Positions 47,767 through 57,166 of a DNA stretch of 64,000 bases are shown here, in pieces. The stretch is from Afipia massiliensis (GTDB lineage Bacteria; Pseudomonadota; Alphaproteobacteria; Rhizobiales; Xanthobacteraceae). A model generated the notes under the pieces. The model had not been told where the DNA came from. It saw only the letters and a list, made by a program, of their open reading frames with translations, and made no database searches. The DNA is taken from assembly GCF_001006325.2 (NCBI RefSeq), contig NZ_LBIA02000001.1, positions 4,403,501 to 4,467,500 of the forward strand. The letters run 5' to 3'. Both the position numbers and the translations under genes were made by a program. Position 1 is the stretch's first letter. Each line of letters starts with the position of its first letter.

Positions 47767-49736
47767 ATTCCGATCCCCACGAAGCGGCTGTTAGTATTAC
47801 GCAGATTCCGATACCGCGCCAGCGCCCACAGCGGGAAGAACTTAGAATACCCGTGGTATCGCAAATAGAACACACGTGGGAACCCGCCCCCGGTGTACTG
47901 CGGCTCGGTCCAGAGACCATCCTTGGTCTGATTTTGAATCAAATAGGCAATGCCACGCTGAGTCGCGGGATGATCCACCTTCCCCGCAGCCATCAGAGCC
48001 AGCGTCGCCCAGGCCGTCTGCGAGGCACTGGTTTCCGACTTCACATAACCCTTGTAATCGAGCCGGTAGCTGTTGCCGTCCTCGCCCCAACCCCCGTCGC
48101 TGTTCTGAATCGAGATCAGCCAGTCGGCGCCCTTCGCCATCACCGAATCGCTGTGATCGACGCCGGCAGCGTTCAGCGCGCAGAGCACAGACCACGTTCC
48201 GTAGATGTAGTTGACGCCCCAGCGCCCGAACCACGAGCCGTCAGGCAACTGCGTGCGGCGAAGATACTCGATGCCGCGGGCCAGCGCCTCACTGGTCTTG
48301 GCCGTTTCGCCAAGCTGCGCCAGCATCGAGACACAACGCGCGGTGACGTCCTCGGTCGGCGGATCAAGCAGCGCGCCATGATCCGAGAACGGAATGTTGT
48401 TCAGATAGTATTCGAGATTGTCGGCATCGAACGCGGCCCAGCCGCCATCCTTGCTTTGCAGGCCCAGCAGCCATTCGCGGCCGCGCGCGATCGCCTCATC
48501 GTATTTGGTGCCGGCTTGCAGCGTGCCGCGTGCGCGGTCCATCGCCATGACGACGACAGCGGTGTCATCGAGATCCGGATAATGCGCATTGTTGTATTGG
48601 AACGCCCAACCGCCGGGACGCACGCCCGGCCGCTTCTCGATCCAGTCGCCCTCAACGTCGAGCACCTGCTTCGGCTTCAGCCAGTCCAGCGCGGCCTTGG
48701 CCAACGCTTCAGCCTTTTCGCCGCCGACTTCGATCATGGCGTGTGCGGCCAGCGCCGTGTCCCAGATCGGCGACACGCACGGCTGGCAGTAGGCCTCATC
48801 GTCCTTGATCACGAGCAGGTTTTCGATCGACTGCCGCGCCAGCACGTAGTGAGGATGATCCTTCGGATAACCAAGAAGGTCGTGCATCATCACGGTGTTG
48901 GCCATCGCCGGGAAGATTGCACCGAGACCGTCAACGCCGTTCAAGCGTTCGGTGACGAAAGCCACCGCCTTGTCGATCGCGCGCTGGCGGCTCTTCTTCG
49001 GAAAGAATGGGTCAACCACGCGCAGCACGGCATCGAGGATGCTGAAGCCCGTGAACCAGAGATGACTCTGATGCGGTGCTTTCGCCGTCATGCCGATGGA
49101 CTTCGGGTCTTCCAGGAAAAGTTCATCGATGCCGACACCGAGCGGGTTGCGCGCGCGCGGCTTCTTGTTCATCAGCACCAGCAGTGGCACGATCACGGTC
49201 CGCGCCCAATACGAAATCTTGGTCAGATGGATTGGAAACCAGCGCGGCAGCAGCATGATCTCCACCGGCATCATCGGTGCCGCACGCCAGGTGACGACGC
49301 CGAACAGTGCCAGCATGATACGGGTGAAGACGTTGCTCTTGATCGCGCCACCGCGGCGGAGCATCTCCTCGCGCGCTTTTTTCATATGTGGCGCGTCCAC
49401 GGAATCGCCGATCATCTTGAGCGCGAAGTAAGCCTTCACGCTAGCGCTCATGTCGAACTCGTGGCCATAGAACAGCGACCAGCCGCCGTTCTCGTTCTGG
49501 ATGCGGCGCAGGTAATTGCCGATCTTGGCTTCCAGCACGGCATCGACAGGCTCGGCCAAATAGTGCCGCAGCAAAACGTACTCAGCCGGAATCGTCGCGT
49601 CGGCCTCCAGTTCGAACACCCAGTGTCCGTCAGGCTTGCGCGTATCCAGAATCGCGCTGCTGGCAGCCGCGATACTGCTTTCAAGGGCCGGCGCGGTGGG
49701 CGCAGCAGCGGCCTTATGGTCTTCAAGAAGAGTCAT
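47763..49736 (-). CDS. shc: Squalene-hopene cyclase
   Basis: The 657-residue monotopic membrane enzyme cyclises squalene to diploptene/diplopterol. The catalytic acid motif DxDD is at 388-391 (YPDLDDTAVVVMA). Multiple QW motifs (QxxxGGW-like) occur, such as QNENGGWSLF, QSKDGGWAAFD, QNSDGGWGED and QNQTKDGLW. Length and motifs are those of intact HpnF/Shc. The N-terminal 25 residues are extra and variable. It is preceded by hpnE with a 22-base gap. Confidence 0.97.
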   Translation of the reverse strand: MTLLEDHKAAAAPTAPALESSIAAASSAILDTRKPDGHWVFELEADATIPAEYVLLRHYLAEPVDAVLEAKIGNYLRRIQNENGGWSLFYGHEFDMSASVKAYFALKMIGDSVDAPHMKKAREEMLRRGGAIKSNVFTRIMLALFGVVTWRAAPMMPVEIMLLPRWFPIHLTKISYWARTVIVPLLVLMNKKPRARNPLGVGIDELFLEDPKSIGMTAKAPHQSHLWFTGFSILDAVLRVVDPFFPKKSRQRAIDKAVAFVTERLNGVDGLGAIFPAMANTVMMHDLLGYPKDHPHYVLARQSIENLLVIKDDEAYCQPCVSPIWDTALAAHAMIEVGGEKAEALAKAALDWLKPKQVLDVEGDWIEKRPGVRPGGWAFQYNNAHYPDLDDTAVVVMAMDRARGTLQAGTKYDEAIARGREWLLGLQSKDGGWAAFDADNLEYYLNNIPFSDHGALLDPPTEDVTARCVSMLAQLGETAKTSEALARGIEYLRRTQLPDGSWFGRWGVNYIYGTWSVLCALNAAGVDHSDSVMAKGADWLISIQNSDGGWGEDGNSYRLDYKGYVKSETSASQTAWATLALMAAGKVDHPATQRGIAYLIQNQTKDGLWTEPQYTGGGFPRVFYLRYHGYSKFFPLWALARYRNLRNTNSRFVGIGM

Positions 49737-49758
49737 GGAACTCCGTAAAATGCTGAAT

Positions 49759-51018
49759 TTATTGCATTTTCAGGGCCATATCGGCAGCCTGATCACCTGA
49801 GCGGATAGCCCCCTCAATGGTCGCTGGCAGTCCCGTATCAGTCCAGTCGCCCGCGAGGAACAGGTTTTTCCAATCGGTGGCAGTCCCTGGACGCATGGCA
49901 TTTTGTTCCGGAGTTGCCTCAAATGTGGCGCGGCGTTCACGCACGATCTGCCACGGCGGCAGCGGCCCGTTCGCCACCTCATCGCCGAGGCCTGCGGCCT
50001 TGCAGATGTCGCGCCAGATATCGCGCGCCAATTGTTCACGCGGCACATTCACCAGCCGATCGGCATTGCTAATGGTGATCGACAGCCGCTGCGGGAACGC
50101 AAACAGCCATTCGATCAATCCACCGACCACGCCCATCATCGGCGGCATGTTGTCCGGCGGGTCGTAGCGGAAATGCGCATTGACGATCGCGCGGAATTTT
50201 GTCGGCGCCTTCAACCCGAGCAGAATGGATGACGCAGCACGCGGCGGCACTGCGAGCACGACAACATCGCTCGGTCCAACGGTGACCGTGTCGTCGCCGA
50301 ACTCCAGCGCCGAGATGGTCTCGCCTGCCATCAGCACCTGACGCAATTCATGGCCGAAGTTGAGCGAGGCGCCCTTCTCGCGCAGCAGTTTGAGCGCTGG
50401 ATCGACCAGAACGGCGCTGAGCCCCTCGCGCGCAATCAGCGGACGACACGACTTTCCGCCCGCAAGCAGCGTCTCGCGCACAATAGCGCCTGCGAGTCCC
50501 GCGGAGCCTTCCGGTGGATCGACGTTCAGCGCCGCAAGCAGCAGCGGCTGCACCAGACGTTCATACAGCTTGCCATCGCACTTCACGGTTTTGCCGACCA
50601 GCGCATCGGCCCCCGCCCAAATCACCGGCGCCAATGCGAGGTAGTCGCTCACGCTCGTGTCCGGGACACGGCGCGACTTGTCGAATACCCATGTCGGCAA
50701 GCGGCCATTGCCAAGATCAAGCATCCAGCGCTTGTCGGTTTTCAGATCAACAAAACTGAACTGCGCGCGCTCCGGTCCCACAAGACCGGCCTCGCTCCCG
50801 ATCGCCAGCGCATAAGACCGCGCATGGAGATTGCCCGACAGCAAGAGATGATTGCCGTTGTCGATGACGAGATCGGTCGCGGCGTCGTAGTACGAGCGGC
50901 AACGGCCACCGGCCTGCTGCGTCGCTTCATGGACGTGAACCTGAAATCCTTCATTCGCGAGCCGAACGGCCGCGGCCAGGCCGGAGACCCCGGCGCCAAT
51001 GATATGAGCTTTTGCCAT
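49759..51018 (-). CDS. hpnE: Hydroxysqualene dehydroxylase HpnE
   Basis: The 419-residue FAD amine-oxidase/phytoene-desaturase-like enzyme starts with the nucleotide-binding motif HIIGAGVSGLAAAVRLA and ends LFLAGDWTDTGLPATIEGAIRSG. In this pathway HpnE reduces hydroxysqualene (from HpnC) to squalene. Its ATG at 51018 overlaps the hpnD stop by one base. Confidence 0.94.
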   Translation of the reverse strand: MAKAHIIGAGVSGLAAAVRLANEGFQVHVHEATQQAGGRCRSYYDAATDLVIDNGNHLLLSGNLHARSYALAIGSEAGLVGPERAQFSFVDLKTDKRWMLDLGNGRLPTWVFDKSRRVPDTSVSDYLALAPVIWAGADALVGKTVKCDGKLYERLVQPLLLAALNVDPPEGSAGLAGAIVRETLLAGGKSCRPLIAREGLSAVLVDPALKLLREKGASLNFGHELRQVLMAGETISALEFGDDTVTVGPSDVVVLAVPPRAASSILLGLKAPTKFRAIVNAHFRYDPPDNMPPMMGVVGGLIEWLFAFPQRLSITISNADRLVNVPREQLARDIWRDICKAAGLGDEVANGPLPPWQIVRERRATFEATPEQNAMRPGTATDWKNLFLAGDWTDTGLPATIEGAIRSGDQAADMALKMQ

Positions 51019-51857
51019 CAGATAAATGCGTACCGAATGAGAATGAAAATCTTTGCTGCCTTGCTGAGCTTGACCGGCTTGCGCGGCAACGCGAAACCAC
51101 GCTCAACCAGCTTTTCGAGAATCGCGTGGTAATATTCCGACATGATTTTCGGCGCGCGAACCACGCGGCGTGAATTGCGCGCCATGATGTCGTTCGACTT
51201 GGCGAAGTGATCCCGCGCCTGCTTTAAAATACCCTCGCACACGCGCGGCAGCCGCGGATCGGATGCGACCACCAACGGATCGTTCGACATGACACCGGCG
51301 GCGTTGAGGTCTTCGCGCGGCAGGTAAAGCCGACCGAGACCGGCGTCCTCATCAATGTCGCGCAGAATATTGGTCAGTTGAAGGGCACGGCCGAGGTGGT
51401 GCGCCAGCAGGATTCCGTCGTCTTCTCCAAGACCGAACACCCGCACCGACAGTCGTCCGACCGCACTCGCAACCCGGTCGCAGTAAAGGTCAAGCGTCCG
51501 CGCATCCGGCGCACGGATGTCGGCGGGCACGTCCATCTCCATGCCGTCGATAATGGCGATAAAATCATCGCGGCGCAGACCAAACCGCTTCACCGACGAC
51601 ACATAGTCGTGCAGATGCTGCGGCGGATGTCCGGCATAAAGCGCATCGATATCGCGCCGCCACTGATCCAGCGCTTTCAGCCGATCGGGGCGTGGCCCGT
51701 CGGAATCGGCGATGTCATCGACCTGACGGCAGAAGCTGTAGATCTGGAACATCGCCTCGCGCTGCTCGCGCGGCAGAATACGCATCGCTGCATAGAACGA
51801 ACTGCCGGAGGCGGAACCTTCGGGCGTAACTTGCGATGTGGCGTCAGCAGCGGTCAT
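51018..51857 (-). CDS. hpnD: Presqualene diphosphate synthase HpnD
   Basis: The 279-residue trans-prenyl-diphosphate squalene/phytoene synthase-like enzyme condenses two farnesyl diphosphates to presqualene diphosphate. Two aspartate-rich motifs bind the Mg-diphosphate: QVDDIADSDG and NILRDIDEDAGLGRLYLP. It lies 6 bases downstream of hpnC. HpnC and HpnD are paralogues; the order here (C then D) is the usual one. Confidence 0.94.
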   Translation of the reverse strand: MTAADATSQVTPEGSASGSSFYAAMRILPREQREAMFQIYSFCRQVDDIADSDGPRPDRLKALDQWRRDIDALYAGHPPQHLHDYVSSVKRFGLRRDDFIAIIDGMEMDVPADIRAPDARTLDLYCDRVASAVGRLSVRVFGLGEDDGILLAHHLGRALQLTNILRDIDEDAGLGRLYLPREDLNAAGVMSNDPLVVASDPRLPRVCEGILKQARDHFAKSNDIMARNSRRVVRAPKIMSEYYHAILEKLVERGFALPRKPVKLSKAAKIFILIRYAFI

Positions 51858-51863
51858 GATGCA

Positions 51864-52742
51864 TCACGCGCCGGAAACATGACGAACGACCGGCGTCTGC
51901 CCGGTCGCACGCTGGTACAGGGCGCGCGCCATGGCGGACAGCGCAACGCCCAGCATCTGCTGCTTGGAGAGGTGAACGCGCTCGCTCAACGGATCGCGGA
52001 CCTTCAGCAGATTGACGATCCTGTCGGCGAAGGCATCGATCACGGCAATCTCCAGCCCGAGGCGCGTATCCTTCACCTGAGCGGGAAGCGAACGCCCCTT
52101 GTTCAGAAGCGCTTCAGTCCGGCGCGCCAGATCTTGCAGGCATTTCAGCAAGGCCGGCGGCGCGTGCCCCTCGCCGAGCATCTCCACTGTCGCACCGGCG
52201 GCGGCAAGCGCGTCGCGCGGGATATAGACGCGGTCGAGGTCGAGATAGTCCTTCCCGCAATCCTGCAGGTGGTTGTTGATCTGCAAAGCCGCGCAGATCG
52301 CATCGGACGCCGCCCAGGTCGAACGGTCCTCGCCGTGGACATCCAGCATGAAGCGGCCAACCGGCATCGCCGAGAGCGAGCAGTAATGGATCAGTTCGTC
52401 CCAGTTCTCGTAACGCAGCTTGGTGACATCGAGACGAAAGGCGTTCAGCAAATCCTGCGCATGCTTCGGCGACATTGCGCGCTCGGCAAATGCAGCCCGC
52501 AACGCCACGGCTTCAGGCTGGCTGTCGCCCTTGCCGAGCAATTCAGCCTCCAGCAAATCAAGCTTGTCGAGCTTGTCCTGAGGCGCAAGCGACGCATGAT
52601 CGGCAACGTCGTCACCGGTGCGCACGAAGTTGTAGAACGCAAGAATCAGCGCGCGATGGCGCGGATGAATGATCCACGACGCGACCGGAAAGTTCTCGTC
52701 CTTATGGCCTTTGCCTGAACGCAATTCGCCTGCTGTTGTCAT
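51864..52742 (-). CDS. hpnC: Hydroxysqualene synthase HpnC
   Basis: The 292-residue prenyl synthase-like enzyme converts presqualene diphosphate to hydroxysqualene. Aspartate motifs: NFVRTGDDVADH and NHLQDCGKDYLDLDRVYIP. The ATG at 52742 overlaps the hpnB TAA by one base (TAATG). Longer reading frames upstream of this ATG are antisense-frame shadow of hpnB. It continues the coupled series hpnB-C-D-E. Confidence 0.94.
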   Translation of the reverse strand: MTTAGELRSGKGHKDENFPVASWIIHPRHRALILAFYNFVRTGDDVADHASLAPQDKLDKLDLLEAELLGKGDSQPEAVALRAAFAERAMSPKHAQDLLNAFRLDVTKLRYENWDELIHYCSLSAMPVGRFMLDVHGEDRSTWAASDAICAALQINNHLQDCGKDYLDLDRVYIPRDALAAAGATVEMLGEGHAPPALLKCLQDLARRTEALLNKGRSLPAQVKDTRLGLEIAVIDAFADRIVNLLKVRDPLSERVHLSKQQMLGVALSAMARALYQRATGQTPVVRHVSGA

Positions 52743-53947
52743 TACGAACTGGATACCTGTGCCTGGGCGCGGCCTTTCCACATTCCGCCACGTCCCTGAA
52801 AGTGCTGGACTGCGGAATTGACCGTGAACACCATGTAAGCGATTGCGATTGCGGGGAGCGCGAGCCCCCAAAGCGCGGACTGCCCATAATATCGCAGGGT
52901 GGGCTGGAACGCGAGCGCCATCAGCGCCCATGCCGCCACAGCAAATACCGCAGCAAAACCGTGGCCGAACAGTGCGATCAGCACGGGCGCCAGATATACG
53001 AGGCACATGCCAAGAATGGTTCCGATCAGGATTGCCACCGAGTATCGCAGTTGCGCGTAGGCCGACCGCGAAATCATATGCCCGACATTGGCGATGGTAT
53101 CCGATGCACGAACGCTTTTCACGTCCTGCGAAAAACCGAGCCACACCGCCCCCTGCGTCTTCAGCCGCGCGCCGAGGGCGCAGTCGTCGATCAGCGATCC
53201 GCGGATCGCATCAATGCCGCCGGCATTTTTCAGCGCATCCCAGCGGGCAAGAATGCAGCCGCCAGCCGCAGCAGCGGTCGAGCGCGAGGGGTCGCGAACC
53301 CAGCCGAACGGGTAAAGCATTCCGAAGAAGAAGATGAACGCGGGGATCAGGTATTTTTCCGCAAAGCTCTCACAACGAAGCTTCGCCATCACGGACGTCA
53401 TCGCGAACTTGTCATTCTGTGCACGCGCGACGAGCCGCATCAGCACATCACCGGAGTAAACGATGTCCGCGTCTGTCAGCAGGACGTAATCTGGCGGCGA
53501 TGAACGGCCCTCGACCTTCGTGAGGCCCTGCTTCAGCGCCCACAGCTTGCCGGTCCAGCCGGATGGGAGCGGACGCCCCTGCAACACCGTGAGACGATCC
53601 GAAGCACCAATCGCGGCGGCGGCATCGCTCGCAATCTGCGAGGTGGCATCCTGGCTTTGGTCGTCAACCAGGATCATCGACAACTCACCGGGATAAGGCT
53701 GGCTCAAAACCGACGTCACGCAGGCACCGACGCCCGCAGCCTCGTCCCGCGCCGGCACGACGACAGCAATCGATGGCCAATTCATAAAGCCGGGTGCTGG
53801 CGCGAGGTCATCGAATTTCTGCGTTCGCCAGAAATCACCCCGGGCCGCGATCAGATAGACCCAGATCGCGAGAGCGAGCACAGCAATGACCAATGAGATT
53901 TGAGCAGACAATTCAGGCTCACGAGCAGGGTTGAACGGCGATGGCAC
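52742..53947 (-). CDS. hpnB: Hopanoid-associated glycosyltransferase HpnB
   Basis: The 401-residue inner-membrane GT2-type glycosyltransferase has an N-terminal TM helix and VVVPARDEAAGVGACVTSVL as the nucleotide-sugar fold start. YVLLTDADIVYSGDVL carries the DxD motif and LIDDCALGARLKTQG the ED-like base. It then has several TM helices at the C-terminus. HpnB is named for its position; its lipid acceptor has not been proved. It starts at GTG 53947 and heads hpnB-C-D-E-shc-hpnG. Confidence 0.92.
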   Translation of the reverse strand: MPSPFNPAREPELSAQISLVIAVLALAIWVYLIAARGDFWRTQKFDDLAPAPGFMNWPSIAVVVPARDEAAGVGACVTSVLSQPYPGELSMILVDDQSQDATSQIASDAAAAIGASDRLTVLQGRPLPSGWTGKLWALKQGLTKVEGRSSPPDYVLLTDADIVYSGDVLMRLVARAQNDKFAMTSVMAKLRCESFAEKYLIPAFIFFFGMLYPFGWVRDPSRSTAAAAGGCILARWDALKNAGGIDAIRGSLIDDCALGARLKTQGAVWLGFSQDVKSVRASDTIANVGHMISRSAYAQLRYSVAILIGTILGMCLVYLAPVLIALFGHGFAAVFAVAAWALMALAFQPTLRYYGQSALWGLALPAIAIAYMVFTVNSAVQHFQGRGGMWKGRAQAQVSSS

Positions 53948-54107
53948 AGGCCTCCGCCGCAGTCGATTAGCAGGTTCGCGCCTCCTAGCACAATCCTCTG
54001 TTAGATGGAAATATCTCTGTTATTTCAGTGTTTTATGGTGATGTTTCGAGACTGCCGGATACCCGATGGGGCGGGTCCGGCGCATTCAGGCCGATTCAGG
54101 GAACCGG

Positions 54108-55295
54108 TCAGACGTTTTGGCCGGCTGCAAAACCCGACGACCACGCCCACTGAAAATTGAAGCCGCCGAGGTGACCCGTGACATCGATCACCTCGCCGAC
54201 GAAGAACAATCCTGGAACGGATTTGGTTTCAAATGTTTTCGACGACAGTTCGCCTGTATCGACGCCGCCGAGCGTGACTTCCGCCGTCCGGTAACCTTCA
54301 GTCCCGCGCGGGGTCACCTGCCACTTGTTCACGAGCGTCGCGACCACCTGCAATTGCCGATCGGATATATCCGCCATACGCGAACCTCCGCCGCCCGCCT
54401 CTGCGATCATCTGCGCAAGTCGCCCCGGCAGCAGCCGCGCAAGCCCGGTCGCCAATTCCTGGCGCGGATGATCGCGACGCATGTCCTTCAGCGCCGCGAA
54501 TGCATCGATGCCCGGCGCCATGTCGATCTGAATGTCGTCGCCGTCGCGCCAATAGGACGAAATTTGCAGGATCGCCGGTCCGCTCAGCCCGCGATGGGTA
54601 AACAGCATCGCCTCGTCGAACTGGGTCCCGTCGCATCTCACCACCGCCTCGACGGAAACTCCGGCGAGGTCTTTTGATCGCGCCAGCAGCGCTTCATCGA
54701 ATGTCAGCGGCACCAACCCCGCGCGCGGTGGCACGATCTTGAGACCGAATTGTTCGGCGATCTTGTAGCCGAATCCGCTCGATCCCATCTTGGGAATGGA
54801 AGGGCCGCCGGTGGCGATGACCAGCGAGCGCCCGCGCATCTCTCCACGATCGGTGATGACGACGAAACCGCCCTCGCCATTCGCCACCGACGAAATCTTC
54901 GTGCCCGAGTACAGCGTTACGCCGGCGGCTCCGCACTCATCGAGCAGCATGTCGATGATCTGCTGCGACGAGTCGTTGCAGAACAGCTGCCCGCGTGTCT
55001 TCTCATGATAGGCAATGCGATGTTTCTCGACCAACGCGATGAAATCGTGCTGCGTATATCCGCTCAGCGCCGACTTGCAGAAGTGCGGATTGCGGGACAG
55101 GAAATTTGCAGGCGTGGCGTGCAGGTTGGTGAAGTTGCAGCGCCCACCGCCGGAAATACGGATCTTCTCGGCTGGACGCTTCGCCTGCTCGATCACAGCC
55201 ACGCGCTGGCCACGCCCGCCGGCAACACTGGCGCACATCAAACCCGCCGCTCCTCCGCCGAGGACGACGACGTCGTAAATCAGCGGCTGCTTCAT
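54108..55295 (-). CDS. BaiN/HI0933-type NAD(P)/FAD-dependent flavoprotein
   Basis: The 395-residue flavoprotein has VVVLGGGAAGLMCASVAGGRG as the FAD Rossmann motif, ISGGGRCNFTN and GELSSKTFETKSVPGLFFVGEVIDVTG at the C-terminus. These match the HI0933/YhiN/BaiN family. BaiN removes a 7-alpha hydroxyl from bile acids, and other members have no known substrate. Its site between hpnP and hpnB is worth noting since it is an oxidoreductase close to a polycyclic triterpenoid pathway, but the family is widespread. The ATG at 55295 begins directly before the FAD motif. Confidence 0.88.
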   Translation of the reverse strand: MKQPLIYDVVVLGGGAAGLMCASVAGGRGQRVAVIEQAKRPAEKIRISGGGRCNFTNLHATPANFLSRNPHFCKSALSGYTQHDFIALVEKHRIAYHEKTRGQLFCNDSSQQIIDMLLDECGAAGVTLYSGTKISSVANGEGGFVVITDRGEMRGRSLVIATGGPSIPKMGSSGFGYKIAEQFGLKIVPPRAGLVPLTFDEALLARSKDLAGVSVEAVVRCDGTQFDEAMLFTHRGLSGPAILQISSYWRDGDDIQIDMAPGIDAFAALKDMRRDHPRQELATGLARLLPGRLAQMIAEAGGGGSRMADISDRQLQVVATLVNKWQVTPRGTEGYRTAEVTLGGVDTGELSSKTFETKSVPGLFFVGEVIDVTGHLGGFNFQWAWSSGFAAGQNV

Positions 55296-55342
55296 AGGAA
55301 TTCAGGCGATAACGCGTTCGGCGCGACCATCATCGTGTCGCG

Positions 55343-56929
55343 TCATTCAGCGGCGACAGGCATGTCCCGCAATCTCGTCGAATAATACGATGCATTCTGC
55401 TGCCCGCCCGATGCGTCCCGCGCGAACAATATCAGATGGTGGGCGACCAGACCAACAGTGATGACACGCTCGATGTCGCCGCGTTTGAGAAGCGGCAGCG
55501 AGAATTTCCAGAACTCGCGCCGGTAATCGCTCTTGACGCCGACCTGCCAGACGATGTTGGCCAACATGGTCAAGCCGCGCTTGATATTGCGGAACGACAA
55601 CCGTTCCTTGCTATTGGGCAACTTGATCCGGTTCGGATAGGTATGGATCACCTGATACTCGAAACGCGCGAACAGCTTTTCGGGGGTATAGGCCCGGCCC
55701 ATGCACTCGCGCCATGTGGAGACGACGTGATCGTAGGGAAGCAGGAAATCGACGTTGGAATCGCGGTCGCTGTCCTCAATCAGGCGACCTTCGCGCTTGA
55801 GACGATCCCACAGCGGCGTCTTCGGCAACGCCTGCAACAGATTGATCGTCAGCAACGGAATCTCCGACTGGTCGACGAATTCGAGAATGCCCTCGCCCGC
55901 CTCGAGCGAGTCGGTATCCAGCCCGAGGATAATGCCGGACACCACTTCCAGGCCATAGCTGTTAAGCGTCTGCACACCCTCAAGGATCGGCACCACCATG
56001 TTGTGCTGCTTCGACATCGCCTTCAGCGCAGCAGGATCCGGCGTTTCGATGCCGCAGAACACCGTGGCGAAGTAGGCATCGCGCATCAGCGCCAGGATTT
56101 CGGGACGCTTCGCGATGTTTAGCGTGGCCTCGCACGCGAACTGAAGCGCGAAGCCGTTGCGCTTCTGCCATTCGACAAGATGCGGAAGCAGGTCCAGCGC
56201 CGCCTTGCGGTTGCCGATGAAATTGTCATCGACGAAGTATACCGAGCCGGTGAGACCGCATTCGAGCAGCTTGTCGAGCTCTGCGGTAACCTGTTCAGGC
56301 GTCTTCAGGCGCGGATTGCGCCCATAAAGTCCGGGGATGTCGCAGAACTCACACTGATAGGGACACCCGCTGGAAAACTGGATGCTACCGAGAAAATAGC
56401 GCTCGAGCGGAATCAGCTCATACGCCGGAATCGGAAATTCCGACATCTCGCGGCGTTCCTGCGTCGTGAGAACGACCTGCTTGTCCGGCCGCGACGTATC
56501 GCGCGCCAAGCGCCGAAACAGTTCTTCGGTAGCGTCGCCAAGTTCGCCCACATGAAGATAGTCGAAATCCGGGTAATTCTCCGGACACGCACTGACGGAC
56601 GGGCCGCCGAGCGCCACGGCAAGATCATGCTCATGGGCGCGGCGGCAGATGTCGTTGATTTGCGGACGCTGGATATGCATTCCGCTGACGAAAACAGCGT
56701 CGGCCCAGTCGAAATCCTCGTCCGTCGCAACTTTCATGTTCTCGTCGAGAAAGCGCACCTCCCAGCCCTTGGGCAGGGAAGCGGCGATCAGCAGCAGCCC
56801 CTGAGGGGGCATGAACGCCTGAACGCCGTCGGTCAGGGGGTAAGCGTATTCAAAGGTGCCAAACGAAGGGGAATATCGGGGAAAAACGCAAAGGATGCGA
56901 CGAATGGAAGGACTTACGACGTCTCTCAT
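55343..56929 (-). CDS. hpnP: Hopanoid C-2 methylase HpnP (B12-binding radical SAM)
   Basis: The 528-residue protein has an N-terminal B12-binding-like domain (about 10-145; FMPPQGLLLIAASLP, VALGGPSVSACPENY) and a radical SAM core with CPYQCEFC (Cys189, Cys193, Cys196). A DUF4070-like C-terminus follows. HpnP methylates hopanoids at C-2, giving the 2-methylhopanoids used as biomarkers. The start is ATG 56929 with AGGGGG upstream; a TTG at 56947 is less likely. An EcfG-like promoter lies ~140 bases upstream. The gene sits upstream of the flavoprotein and hpnB, in the same direction. Confidence 0.93.
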   Translation of the reverse strand: MRDVVSPSIRRILCVFPRYSPSFGTFEYAYPLTDGVQAFMPPQGLLLIAASLPKGWEVRFLDENMKVATDEDFDWADAVFVSGMHIQRPQINDICRRAHEHDLAVALGGPSVSACPENYPDFDYLHVGELGDATEELFRRLARDTSRPDKQVVLTTQERREMSEFPIPAYELIPLERYFLGSIQFSSGCPYQCEFCDIPGLYGRNPRLKTPEQVTAELDKLLECGLTGSVYFVDDNFIGNRKAALDLLPHLVEWQKRNGFALQFACEATLNIAKRPEILALMRDAYFATVFCGIETPDPAALKAMSKQHNMVVPILEGVQTLNSYGLEVVSGIILGLDTDSLEAGEGILEFVDQSEIPLLTINLLQALPKTPLWDRLKREGRLIEDSDRDSNVDFLLPYDHVVSTWRECMGRAYTPEKLFARFEYQVIHTYPNRIKLPNSKERLSFRNIKRGLTMLANIVWQVGVKSDYRREFWKFSLPLLKRGDIERVITVGLVAHHLILFARDASGGQQNASYYSTRLRDMPVAAE

Positions 56930-57068
56930 CAGGCCCCCTGCTCTCAAGATGTGCAGTTGCGCTAAGAACGAGCCACAATTCCGGTGAGATTAGGGCGCTA
57001 CCGAGGAGGCAGCCCCGCACTCAGCGCAACCTTACTCAAATAAGCAAGCCGCAGGCCATTCCAATAAC

Positions 57069-57093
57069 AACCGCGATTCAAAGGCTTGGTTCC
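57069..57093 (-). promoter_or_regulatory. EcfG-type promoter candidate for hpnP
   Basis: Read on the minus strand: GGAAC (57093-57089), 17-base spacer, GTT (57071-57069). This matches GGAAC-N17-GTT, with G instead of C just before GTT. A second GTTCC (57098-57102 on plus) is a few bases away but has no -10. hpnP is known to respond to EcfG in Rhodopseudomonas, so this fits. The predicted leader is ~130 bases. Confidence 0.6.
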
Positions 57094-57166
57094 ACGGGTT
57101 CCAATCCCGGTTGAGGCTGCTATCGTCCTCCGCACAAAAAGACACAAGCCCTGCGGAGGAATGCCC

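Noticed and set aside
47853-49748. 631-codon plus-strand open frame opposite shc
   Set aside because: shc is intact and unmistakable on the other strand; the antisense product is low-complexity and His/Arg-rich.
54108-55295. Flavoprotein as a proven hopanoid biosynthesis enzyme
   Set aside because: Only proximity supports it; the HI0933 family is common outside hopanoid loci.
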